DNA of 64,000 nucleotides from Novosphingobium pokkalii (GTDB lineage Bacteria > Pseudomonadota > Alphaproteobacteria > Sphingomonadales > Sphingomonadaceae): NCBI RefSeq assembly GCF_014652855.1, contig NZ_BMZP01000003.1:62001-126000 (forward strand), written 5' to 3'. The position numbers were made by a program, and so were the translations under genes. Of this stretch, positions 1-6,706 are shown piece after piece (the stretch's first letter is position 1; every line of letters starts with the position of its first letter). Under the pieces are notes generated by a model. The model was not told the DNA's origin. It saw nothing but the letters and a program-made list of their open reading frames with translations, and did no database searches.

Positions 1-116
1 CCGTACCGATCGGCATGGCCTGGGACGCCCAATGCGTGGATGCCCTGCCGGGCGAAGCACATGACCAACCCTTGCGCGCCGTGGTCACGCCCACGCGCCT
101 TTACGGGCCATTCTGA
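1..116 (+). CDS. C-terminal end of an unidentified protein (5' end outside window)
   Basis: An open frame enters from the left edge and ends at the TGA at 114-116. The visible tail is about 38 residues and ends in LRAVVTPTRLYGPF. It is too short for me to assign a family. The stop overlaps the next start codon by one base (TGATG), so this gene and the DUF2842 gene that follows are very probably co-transcribed and translationally coupled. Confidence 0.55.
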   Translation, partial: VPIGMAWDAQCVDALPGEAHDQPLRAVVTPTRLYGPF

Positions 117-355
117 TGAGCGAGCGTCAGCCGCACTTCAACCCGCCACCACCGCCCACCTGGCGCAAGCCGGTGGGCGTCCTGGCGCTGATCACGGCGC
201 TGGCGATCTATGGCGGCGTGGTGATGAGCCTGGGCGACTGGCTGGGCCGCCTGCCGGTGCTGGTGCAGGTGCCGGTCTATCTCGTGCTCGGCACAGTGTG
301 GCTATTGCCGCTGCGCCGCTTCCTGATCTGGATGGAAACCGGCCGCTGGGGGTGA
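116..355 (+). CDS. DUF2842 family small membrane protein
   Basis: A 79-residue protein with a proline-rich N-terminus (about residues 6-16, ending in TWRKPVG), a first hydrophobic segment at about 20-42 and a second at about 48-68, then a basic/aromatic end (RRFLIWME). This layout of two membrane segments joined by a short loop, with PLRRFLIWM at the end, matches the alphaproteobacterial DUF2842 family, whose function is unknown. The start overlaps the upstream stop, which supports it. A strong bidirectional terminator follows about 40 bp downstream. Location in the inner membrane is inferred from the hydrophobic segments. Confidence 0.8.
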   Translation: MSERQPHFNPPPPPTWRKPVGVLALITALAIYGGVVMSLGDWLGRLPVLVQVPVYLVLGTVWLLPLRRFLIWMETGRWG

Positions 356-393
356 CGCGGCGTTTTTGGTTCTGCAAGGCCAGACGCAAAAAA

Positions 394-416
394 GGCCTCC
401 CGAAGGAGGCCTTTTT
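394..416. terminator. Bidirectional intrinsic terminator
   Basis: Perfect 7-bp stem GGCCTCC/GGAGGCC with a CGAA tetraloop, preceded by an A-run and followed by five T. It can end the DUF2842 transcript on the plus strand and the tRNA-Asp transcript on the minus strand. Confidence 0.85.
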
Positions 417-429
417 GAAAACCACCAAG

Positions 430-506
430 TGGCGCGAGTGACGGGGCTCGAACCCGCGACCTCCGGCGTGACAGGCCGGCACTCTAACCAACTGAGCTAC
501 ACCCGC
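430..506 (-). tRNA. tRNA-Asp (GTC), copy 1
   Basis: The reverse strand reads a full cloverleaf of 77 nt including an encoded CCA. The acceptor arm is GCGGGTG/CACTCGC, the anticodon stem CCGGC/GCCGG surrounds loop CTGTCAC (anticodon GTC), and the T-arm contains GGTTCGAGCC. A second copy lies 131 bp away and differs at one D-loop position. Confidence 0.95.
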
Positions 507-637
507 GTACCCTTGGGGTTTGCGCCTCTAAGGCGCGGCCGATATGCTGTCAACTGCCAAAGTTTCGTTTCCGAGCCTGACGCGAAAATCCTGTTCGAGC
601 AGGATTTTCAATCAACAACAATATCTTACCCAAGGGA

Positions 638-714
638 TGGCGCGAGTGACGGGGCTCGAACCCGCGACCTCCGGCGTGACAGGCCGGCACTCTAACCGAC
701 TGAGCTACACCCGC
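638..714 (-). tRNA. tRNA-Asp (GTC), copy 2
   Basis: Same cloverleaf, anticodon and CCA end as the copy at 430-506. The only difference I see is one base in the D-loop (CGGTT here, TGGTT there). The pair is a local tandem duplication. The 131-bp spacer between them holds no gene that I recognise. Confidence 0.95.
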
Positions 715-832
715 GTTCCCCTTGGGGTGAGGCGCCTCTATGCCGGGCCGCGGCGGGTGTCAACAAAGGGTCATGCAGAATTTTCGCAGCAAGCTGTGGA
801 AACTTGCACCATGTCCCCGGAACACGGGCGGC

Positions 833-1795
833 TCAAACCGCGACGGGCGCCGCCAGATGGCCCTGGGGATGATAGCCTTCCACCGCGAAATCCTCGATCG
901 CATAATCAAAGATCGATTCGGGCCGGCGCGCGATCACCAGGCGTGGATCACCCGATGGCTCGCGCTGCAACTGCGCCTCGATCAGATCGGCGTGATTGAG
1001 ATAGAGATGGGTGTCTCCGCCCATCCACACCAGTTCGCCCGGCTCCAGATCGCATTGCTGGGCCAGCATGTGGACAAACAGCGCCGCGCCCCACAGGTTG
1101 AACGGCAGGCCCAGCACCACGTCGCAACTGCGCTGATAGAGCACGCAGGACAGGCGATTGCCGGCAACATGGAACTGGTAGGTCTTGTGGCACGGCGGCA
1201 GCGCCATGGCGTCCAGCTCCGCCACGTTCCAGCCTTCCACAATGTGGCGGCGGCTGCCGGGATTGCGGCGCAGGCCGTCGACCAGCTCGGCCACCTGATT
1301 CACCCCTTGCGCGCGGCGCCGATAGAGGTTGCCCCCTGCCCCGTCCTGGCCCGCCGGCTCATAGACCGGCCAATCGACCCATTGCTTGCCATAGACCGGG
1401 CCGAGATCGCCCCATTGCGCGGCAAAGGCCGCGTCCGCCACGATCCGCGCGGAAAAATCGGCGCGGCTGATCGCCTCGCCGGTTTCGCGGCGATAGCGAT
1501 CGAGCGGCCAGTCGGTCCAGATTTCCACGCCCTGCGCGCAGAGGCTGCGGATATTGGTATCGCCGGTCAGGAACCACAGGAACTCGCGCGTGGCGGTTTT
1601 CCAGTAGACCCGCTTGGTCGAAAGCAGCGGCACCCGGCCCTGCGACAAGTCAAAGCGCAATTGCGCGCCGAACACCGCACGGGTGCCGACGCCGGTGCGA
1701 TCCATGCGCTCGTCCCCCTGCGTCCAGATCTGGCGCATGAGATCGAGGTATTGCCATTCGGGGTGGTCGATGCGGGATTCGGTGGAGCGTGTCAT
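833..1795 (-). CDS. thyA: Thymidylate synthase
   Basis: Converts dUMP and 5,10-methylene-THF to dTMP and dihydrofolate. The 320-residue protein has the ThyA landmarks in order: the DRTGVGTRAVFG phosphate-binding segment near residue 32, the LLSTKRVYWK region, RRHIVEGWN, the catalytic cysteine in ALPPCHKTYQFHV (about Cys202), and the QRSCDVVLGLPFN nucleotide site. An extended reading frame upstream would run through the terminator at 1861-1887, so I take the internal ATG (MTRSTES) at 1795. A lineage-typical insertion lies between the folate-binding and RRHIV regions. It is a cytosolic homodimer in the known family. Confidence 0.95.
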   Translation of the reverse strand: MTRSTESRIDHPEWQYLDLMRQIWTQGDERMDRTGVGTRAVFGAQLRFDLSQGRVPLLSTKRVYWKTATREFLWFLTGDTNIRSLCAQGVEIWTDWPLDRYRRETGEAISRADFSARIVADAAFAAQWGDLGPVYGKQWVDWPVYEPAGQDGAGGNLYRRRAQGVNQVAELVDGLRRNPGSRRHIVEGWNVAELDAMALPPCHKTYQFHVAGNRLSCVLYQRSCDVVLGLPFNLWGAALFVHMLAQQCDLEPGELVWMGGDTHLYLNHADLIEAQLQREPSGDPRLVIARRPESIFDYAIEDFAVEGYHPQGHLAAPVAV

Positions 1796-1860
1796 GCCCA
1801 CAGCCTTAGGAGCGCAGGCGAGAATCTGGAAGAGTGGCACCGGGGCCGCACCGGAAACGA

Positions 1861-1887
1861 AAAAAGCCGACCCGAAGGCCGGCTTTT
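1861..1887 (-). terminator. Intrinsic terminator after tRNA-Pro
   Basis: A-run, then GCCG...CGGC stem with an interrupted inner stem around CGAA, then T-run. It lies between thyA and tRNA-Pro and could act on either strand. Confidence 0.6.
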
Positions 1888-1916
1888 TCATGCTCCTGCA
1901 ATGCAGGAAGAATAAG

Positions 1917-1993
1917 TGGTCGGGGAGAGAGGATTCGAACCTCCGGCCCCTGCCTCCCGAAGACAGTGCTCTACCAGGCTGAGCTACTCCCCG
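1917..1993 (-). tRNA. tRNA-Pro (CGG)
   Basis: The reverse strand folds into a 77-nt cloverleaf with encoded CCA. The acceptor is CGGGGAG/CTCCCCG, with the C1-G72 pair typical of bacterial tRNA-Pro. The anticodon stem CTGTC/GGCAG surrounds loop TTCGGGA (anticodon CGG). Followed by the terminator at 1861-1887. The 140 bp upstream to the next gene contain nothing I can identify. Confidence 0.95.
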
Positions 1994-2134
1994 ACCGGAG
2001 CGGTTCGGGCTAGGCCGTCCCCGCTGGGCAGGGCCGCCCTATATGCGGGCGATTCCGGACGCGCAAGCCCTGTTTCAAAAACTTATCAACAGTTTGTGGT
2101 TTATTCATGCAAAACAGCCATTTACCTCATTCAA

Positions 2135-2986
2135 TCAGGCCAACGGAACGCCTTCGATGGTGATGCGATGCATCTCGCGGCGGTGGCCGTGATAATCGTT
2201 GTAGGCATAATGCCAGGTGGCGCGGTTGTCCCAGAACGCGATCGAGCCCGGCTGCCATTGAAAGTCTTCCTGGAATTCGACCTGCCGCGCGTGATCATAG
2301 AGCGTGGCCAGGAGATCGGCAGACGCCGCATCTGACAGGCCGACCACGCGCAAGGTGAAGCCCGGGTTCACATAGAGCGCGCGCTTTCCGCTGAGCGGAT
2401 GGGTGATCACCACCGGATGGACCGGATCGTCGAGCACGTCGGCGGCCGCGGCATTGCCGATGCGACCATCGCGGCGGGTGTCCTGCAAGGCTTCGTAGGC
2501 CGCAGCCTTGCTGCCGAAGACATGGCGCGCCGAATGCACCGCATGCAGCCCGTCGACCTGCTCCTTGAGTGCTGGCGGCAACGCTTCATAGGCGGCGTAC
2601 ATCGACGCAAAGGCCGTGGCCCCGCCCTGCGGCGGCAATTCCCGTGCCACCAGGATCGAACCCAGCGCCGGCTCGAAATCATAGGAGTGGTCGGTATGCC
2701 AGCCACCACCGATATTGTGCTGCTGGTCAGGCTCCTTCACCACCAGCGCGATTTCGGGATAGCGCGGGTGCGCCGCAAAGAAGCGGTTGATGTTGATCGG
2801 CCCCCACGCGCGGGCGAAGGCGATATGCTGCTCCTCGGTGAGCTGCTGATCGCGGAAGAACACCACCCCGTGCTCGGCAAAGGCAGCGCGGATCGCCGCA
2901 AAGTCTGCCTCTGCCAGCGGGCGCGACAGATCGACGCCCAGGATCTCGGCCCCGACACGGCCGTGCTTGCGGATTTCCAGAGTCAC
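2135..2986 (-). CDS. TauD/TfdA family Fe(II)/2-oxoglutarate dioxygenase
   Basis: A 283-residue cytosolic oxygenase. The iron-binding HxD is seen in GGGWHTDHSYDF (about residues 96-105), the distal histidine in NRATWHYAYND, and the 2-oxoglutarate-binding arginine in RREMHRITIEGV near the C-terminus. The TauD fold start HGRVGAEILGVDLSRPL is clear. The family hydroxylates sulfonates, sulfate esters, phenoxy acids and related substrates, and the substrate here cannot be read from sequence. The start overlaps the stop of the upstream GST by 4 bp (ATGA), and both lie downstream of an AtsK-like gene and an 89-nt leader. I infer a role in releasing sulfur or opening an organic side chain. Confidence 0.85.
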   Translation of the reverse strand: MTLEIRKHGRVGAEILGVDLSRPLAEADFAAIRAAFAEHGVVFFRDQQLTEEQHIAFARAWGPININRFFAAHPRYPEIALVVKEPDQQHNIGGGWHTDHSYDFEPALGSILVARELPPQGGATAFASMYAAYEALPPALKEQVDGLHAVHSARHVFGSKAAAYEALQDTRRDGRIGNAAAADVLDDPVHPVVITHPLSGKRALYVNPGFTLRVVGLSDAASADLLATLYDHARQVEFQEDFQWQPGSIAFWDNRATWHYAYNDYHGHRREMHRITIEGVPLA

Positions 2987-3654
2987 GCGGCCACCTCTTC
3001 AGCAGCAATGGGGCGGGCGCCCGCGCCGGGCCGGAATGGCAGTGGCCCTTCGGCCTCGCGCACGGCCTTGACCGCCGGCCGCGCCTCGAATCGGGCAGAG
3101 AATGCCGCAAGCGCCGGAAGATCGGCCAGCGCCGGACCGAAATGCGGGACATAGCTGGCAAAGACGCCGAGATAGGCATCGGCAATGGTAAAGCGATCCG
3201 ACACCAGCCACTCCGCCTCGCTCAGGCGATCCTCGATCGGCTGATAGGCTTCCCGCAACCGGCGGCGAGCGGCCTGCCGGATGCCTTCATGGGCGGCGGG
3301 ATCATCGGAATAGAGATGCGGGCGGTTGCCGACCCGCTGCGTGGCGCCATGGATCTCGCTGTTGATATAGCCGATCCACGCCTGGATCTGCGCCCGCTCC
3401 ACTGATCCGGCCGGCGCGAACAGCGTGGTGCCGGGGCGCTGATCGGCAAGGAACGGCAGGATCGCGGCATTTTCCCCGATCACCGAACCATCATCCAGGA
3501 CCAGGGCGGGAATACGGCCGAACGGGGTAAGCGGGGCAAGATCATCCCCGCCCGGCCCCAGCCGCAGCAACCGCACGGGCACAGGCAGATCGAGTTCGCG
3601 AATGATCACATGGGCCGGCAGGCTGGTCGCGCCGGGGGAAGCAAGCAGTTGCAT
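2983..3654 (-). CDS. Glutathione S-transferase family protein
   Basis: 223 residues with an N-terminal thioredoxin-like domain (MQLLASPGATSLPAHVIIRELDLP, then the cis-proline region GRIPALVLDDGSVIGENAAIL) and an all-helical C-terminal domain with LVSDRFTIADAYLGVF, the N-capping/hydrophobic staple motif of GSTs. The segment SPGATSLPAHV sits where bacterial beta- and related-class GSTs carry a catalytic Ser or Cys. The gene sits between two TauD-type dioxygenases and is translationally coupled to the downstream one. A thiol-transfer or detoxification step in the same pathway is plausible but not shown. Confidence 0.85.
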   Translation of the reverse strand: MQLLASPGATSLPAHVIIRELDLPVPVRLLRLGPGGDDLAPLTPFGRIPALVLDDGSVIGENAAILPFLADQRPGTTLFAPAGSVERAQIQAWIGYINSEIHGATQRVGNRPHLYSDDPAAHEGIRQAARRRLREAYQPIEDRLSEAEWLVSDRFTIADAYLGVFASYVPHFGPALADLPALAAFSARFEARPAVKAVREAEGPLPFRPGAGARPIAAEEVAA

Positions 3655-3753
3655 AGGGCCAGGGTGTCCTTGGCATGATCGAACGAAAAGTGCCGAACGG
3701 GGAGCGGGCAGCCCTGCCCCCTCCCCGCGCTGGTTGAAGTGACCCTGAGGCCC

Positions 3754-4719
3754 TCAGGCCGGCTGGCTGCTGGCGGCGCGTTCCTGGCGCGTCGTGCGGC
3801 TCTGGCGGCCATCGATGCCCACCGGCACGTCACCGGCCACCGTGGCGCGGCGCAGCGTGCGGCGTTGCAGGCCGAAATCGGCAATGGCGCGGTGCTGCGT
3901 GCTGCGGTTGTCCCAGAAGGCCACGTCGCCCGGCTGCCAGCGCCAGCGGACGGTGTTTTCCGGCTTGGTGATGTGATCTTGCAGGATGTTGAAGATCCGG
4001 GCCGAATCCGCCTCGCTCAGGCCGACAAAGCGCTTGACGAAGTGGCCCAGCAGCAGGCTGCGCTGGCCGCTGACCGGATGGACGCGCACCACCGGATGCT
4101 CGGTTTCATAGATCGTCGAGGCGAACACCGACTTGTGATAGAGCGTACGCTCCTTGGCGGTTTCGCTCGCCTCGGCCGTGGCGCCGGCTGCGGCCAGCGT
4201 AGCGGCATAATCGTAATCATTGCTGTGCACCGCCCAGAGCGTGTTGACGAGCTGGCGCAGCGGCTCGGGCAGGCCATCATAGGCGGTTTCGCCATTGGCC
4301 CAGAGCGTGTCACCGCCCGCTTCGGGAATGGTGATGCCGCGCAGGATCGAAGCCTTGGGATAGGCCGCCAGGAACGTGACATCGGTGTGCCACGAGGACG
4401 CAGCGTAACCTTCCTTGCTGTCGAGTTCGAGCAGATACCGCGATCCTTCCGCGACCGGCACCGTGGGATGGGCGACGGGATCGCCAAACAGCGCGGTCAG
4501 CGCTTCATGCTGGGCATTGTCGAGATGCTGCTGCCCGCGAAAGAACAGCACCTTGTGCCGGACCAGCGCGGCTTCGATCGCCTGGACGGTGGCGGCATCG
4601 AGATCGCCCGAAAGCGCGAGGCCATGCACTTCCGCACCAATGCGGCCAGTGACGGGGCGAATGTCCAGCGGCGAAGCGGGATCCTTGGCATTGGGATAGC
4701 TGGCAACGATGGTGGCCAT
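3754..4719 (-). CDS. AtsK/TauD-like alkylsulfatase-type dioxygenase
   Basis: 321 residues from ATG 4719, preceded by AAAGGAG at good spacing; a longer frame upstream lacks this. The protein resembles AtsK, the alkylsulfatase Fe(II)/2-oxoglutarate dioxygenase, through much of its length: RPVTGRIGAEVHGLALSGDL, RHKVLFFRGQ, SSWHTDVTFLAAYPK (HxD iron ligands), GGDTLWANG, ETEHPVVRVHP, WRWQPGDVAFWDNRSTQH (distal His) and VPVGIDGR. Known members oxidise medium-chain alkyl sulfate esters to aldehyde plus sulfate when sulfur is limiting. The long leader upstream carries the conserved element at 4891-4979, so expression is probably controlled by sulfur or amino-acid status. Substrate assignment is by similarity only. 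Confidence 0.85.
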   Translation of the reverse strand: MATIVASYPNAKDPASPLDIRPVTGRIGAEVHGLALSGDLDAATVQAIEAALVRHKVLFFRGQQHLDNAQHEALTALFGDPVAHPTVPVAEGSRYLLELDSKEGYAASSWHTDVTFLAAYPKASILRGITIPEAGGDTLWANGETAYDGLPEPLRQLVNTLWAVHSNDYDYAATLAAAGATAEASETAKERTLYHKSVFASTIYETEHPVVRVHPVSGQRSLLLGHFVKRFVGLSEADSARIFNILQDHITKPENTVRWRWQPGDVAFWDNRSTQHRAIADFGLQRRTLRRATVAGDVPVGIDGRQSRTTRQERAASSQPA

Positions 4720-4836
4720 GAGAAAGCTCCTTTGAAAATCAGGACAGGCGGCATCGGCCCAGATCGGGCCGGGGCGCACGAACGATGGGAAGATCGAAAA
4801 AGTCAGGATGGATGGCAGCGCGCGCAGCGCGGCCGA

Positions 4837-4863
4837 TCAACACATTCGGATGGTCTTGTGCAT
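4837..4863 (-). other. Candidate leader peptide MHKTIRMC
   Basis: In the leader of the AtsK-like gene, AGAGGTG is followed 4 nt later by ATG and eight codons ending in Met-Cys-stop. The position of SD and ATG relative to the conserved 89-nt element is the same in the second leader, where the peptide is MQCQS. Too short to prove from sequence. Confidence 0.3.
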
Positions 4864-4890
4864 CGCATCACCTCTGCTGAAGGGAGGGAT

Positions 4891-4979
4891 CACGAAGCCT
4901 GGCGAGGTCGCCCCAGCGTTCGCGCGCTTTAGCCGTTGATCACGCGGAGCAAGCTGCTTCCCATCAAAAGCCGCGGGCC
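4891..4979 (-). promoter_or_regulatory. Conserved leader RNA element, copy 1 (riboswitch-like)
   Basis: The 89-nt block on the minus strand is repeated at 9342-9431 with two substitutions and one indel, in both cases upstream of a sulfur-scavenging type gene in the same orientation. The RNA reads GGCCCGCGGCUUUUGAU..., with a CGCGG/CCGCG helix enclosing an AGCA/UGCU hairpin, then CAACGGCUAAAGCG, an AGCG/CGCU hairpin and a CUGG/CCAG or GGCG/CGCC hairpin. The helix followed by an AACGGCUAAAG tail recalls the pseudoknotted SAM-II aptamer, but the fit is only partial. No coding potential is conserved. Rest of 4720-5124 apart from this element, the promoter and the short ORF: no gene seen. Confidence 0.6.
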
Positions 4980-5042
4980 GATCGGTTCGGGCGGAAAGCC
5001 CGCTTTTCCGGGCCAGGGAAAAGCCGTTGCGAACAATCTCTA

Positions 5043-5070
5043 CTCTATCGATTGACTATCAGATGGCAAG
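5043..5070 (-). promoter_or_regulatory. Candidate promoter of the AtsK-like unit
   Basis: On the minus strand TTGCCA is followed after about 16 nt by TAGAGT, roughly 65 nt before the conserved leader. The stretch AGTCAATCGATAGAGTAGAGAT resembles AGTCTATCAAATAAATAGAGAT at the equivalent place before the second leader, so the two units share promoter or operator sequence as well. Confidence 0.4.
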
Positions 5071-5124
5071 CCTGGATCGCGCCGATAGGGCCAAGTTTTG
5101 CGTGGCCGTCCCCAAGCGGAATTA

Positions 5125-6564
5125 TCAATCGCCCTCGCGGCTTGCCTCGGCCAGCCAGCGATCGCGGCTGGCGTCCGACACCAGCCCGGCGGCATCGCGC
5201 GCGGCCAGTTGGCGGCGAATGTCGCCATGGCGGCGCTCGTCGAGCGGGAAGCCGTGGATGACGGCGGCAGAGATGATGTGGCCAAACGCCGGCCCCAGCG
5301 CGAACAGCCACTTGAGATGCTCCAGCACCGGCGCGGGATTGCTGCCGCGCGGATCGAAGCCGATCCAGGCCGCCAGCGGCAAGGCAATGCCGATGGCCAG
5401 GGCCACGCCCGCCTTGTCGGACAGCGAAAAGACCGAGAAGAACAAGCCGATGCGGTCTTCGCCCGTGCGCAGGCGATGATAGTCGGCCACGTCCGCCACG
5501 ATCGAGCGGAGCATGAGATTGCCCGAACCCTGGGCAAGCCCCTGTGCCACGGTGAGCGCGAGCAGCAGCGCCACGCTGCCGGGCGCCAGGGCCAGCAGCC
5601 CGAGGTTGATCGCCACCTGGGTCAGCTCCCCGGCCACAGCCGCGCGTTCCTTGCCCACGCGGCGGCCGATCGCCAGCCACAGCGGACAGGCAAAGATGCC
5701 GAACACATATTGCAGCAGGAACAGGCCCGGCGCCCAGGCGGGATGGCCCATGTAATGGCTGATGAAGAACACGAACAGCGCGGTGCGCACGCCCTGCGCC
5801 AGGCGCACGGCGGCGTTGGACGCCAGGACGCGCAGCAGCATGCCTTCGCCGAACACCAGGCGCAGGGTGTGCCACACCCGCACCGGATCCTGCGCGCCCG
5901 AAGGGGGCGGCGGCTCGGGCAAGGCGCGAATGCCCAGCGGCAGGGTCAGCGCAAGGAGCGCAAAGACCATCGCCCCCATCGCCGCCAACTCCAGCCGGGG
6001 CTGGTCGGCCAGGCGCGTGACAAGCAGGCTGGGCAGCACCAGCGCGAGCAGCAGCGCCACGCACGTGAGCGCCTGGGCATAGGTCGTGATCCGCGTGCGC
6101 TCGTGATAGGCGCCGGAAAGCTCGCCCATCCAGGCCGCCAGCGGCGTCGCCATCATCGAATAGCCCAGATAGAGCACGAACAGCGCTGCCGAGAGCGCCA
6201 ACGGGCCAAACCAGGCCGGCGGCAGGAACACCGGCACCGCACCGAGCGCAAAGATCGCGGCGCCCCCGGCGATCCACGGCCGGCGCCGCCCCCAGCGGCT
6301 GCGCGTGCGGTCTGACAACAGGCCGATCGCCGGATCGATCACTGCATCCCACAGCCGCGCGAGCAGAAAGATCAGCCCCACCGTGCCCAGCGAAAAGCCG
6401 AAGGCACTGGCATAGAGAGGCGGCACATAGGTGCTGAGCGGCACTTCGACCGCCGCAAGTGGCATCCCCAGGCTGGAAAAGGCGATCAGCCGCGCCGGGC
6501 CAAGCCGCGCGGGCGTGGTGGCCGGGCTCGCGCGGCGCGCGGCATCGAGGGCAAGCGTGCTCAT
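5125..6564 (-). CDS. MFS permease, GPH (MelB-like) sugar/organic anion:cation symporter family
   Basis: 479 residues with about twelve hydrophobic segments. The GPH-type signature between the second and third helices is seen as DAVIDPAIGLLSDRTRSRWGRRRPWI (about residues 73-98), with the conserved Asp pair and basic run. A second half-repeat includes GSGNLMLRSIVADVADYHRLRTGEDRIGLFFSVF, another family hallmark. The start overlaps the stop of the 47-codon relic by ATGA, with AAGGAG inside the relic end as ribosome-binding site. With the TonB receptor upstream it would make an outer-plus-inner membrane import route. The substrate is unknown; location beside TauD-type oxygenases suggests an organosulfur or similar anion. 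Confidence 0.85.
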   Translation of the reverse strand: MSTLALDAARRASPATTPARLGPARLIAFSSLGMPLAAVEVPLSTYVPPLYASAFGFSLGTVGLIFLLARLWDAVIDPAIGLLSDRTRSRWGRRRPWIAGGAAIFALGAVPVFLPPAWFGPLALSAALFVLYLGYSMMATPLAAWMGELSGAYHERTRITTYAQALTCVALLLALVLPSLLVTRLADQPRLELAAMGAMVFALLALTLPLGIRALPEPPPPSGAQDPVRVWHTLRLVFGEGMLLRVLASNAAVRLAQGVRTALFVFFISHYMGHPAWAPGLFLLQYVFGIFACPLWLAIGRRVGKERAAVAGELTQVAINLGLLALAPGSVALLLALTVAQGLAQGSGNLMLRSIVADVADYHRLRTGEDRIGLFFSVFSLSDKAGVALAIGIALPLAAWIGFDPRGSNPAPVLEHLKWLFALGPAFGHIISAAVIHGFPLDERRHGDIRRQLAARDAAGLVSDASRDRWLAEASREGD

Positions 6565-6704
6565 GCAACAAGCTCCTTCGGTTCGGCAGGTGTGGCGGCA
6601 GGAAAGCCGGCGTCAGGGCGCGCCAGGCCCAGGTCTTCGCGCCAGAAATTAAAGAGAAACGCACCCAGCTTCATCTGGCGGCGCGGCGATGCATCGTTGG
6701 CCAT
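6561..6704 (-). pseudogene. Relic of an NtaA/SnaA/DszA-type flavin monooxygenase (both termini, middle deleted)
   Basis: A 47-codon frame squeezed between the TonB receptor stop (2 bp gap) and the MFS start (4-bp overlap). Residues 9-17, RQMKLGAFL, match the usual N-terminus of luciferase-like FMN monooxygenases of the NtaA/SnaA/SoxA/DszA group. Residues 21-33, WREDLGLARPDAG, resemble their C-terminal signature (R-x-H-L-G-L-x-R-P). The natural reading is that some 400 codons were lost in frame while translation coupling was kept. This rests on remembered family consensus, so the alternative of an unrelated small peptide cannot be excluded. Confidence 0.5.
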
Positions 6705-6706
6705 GG

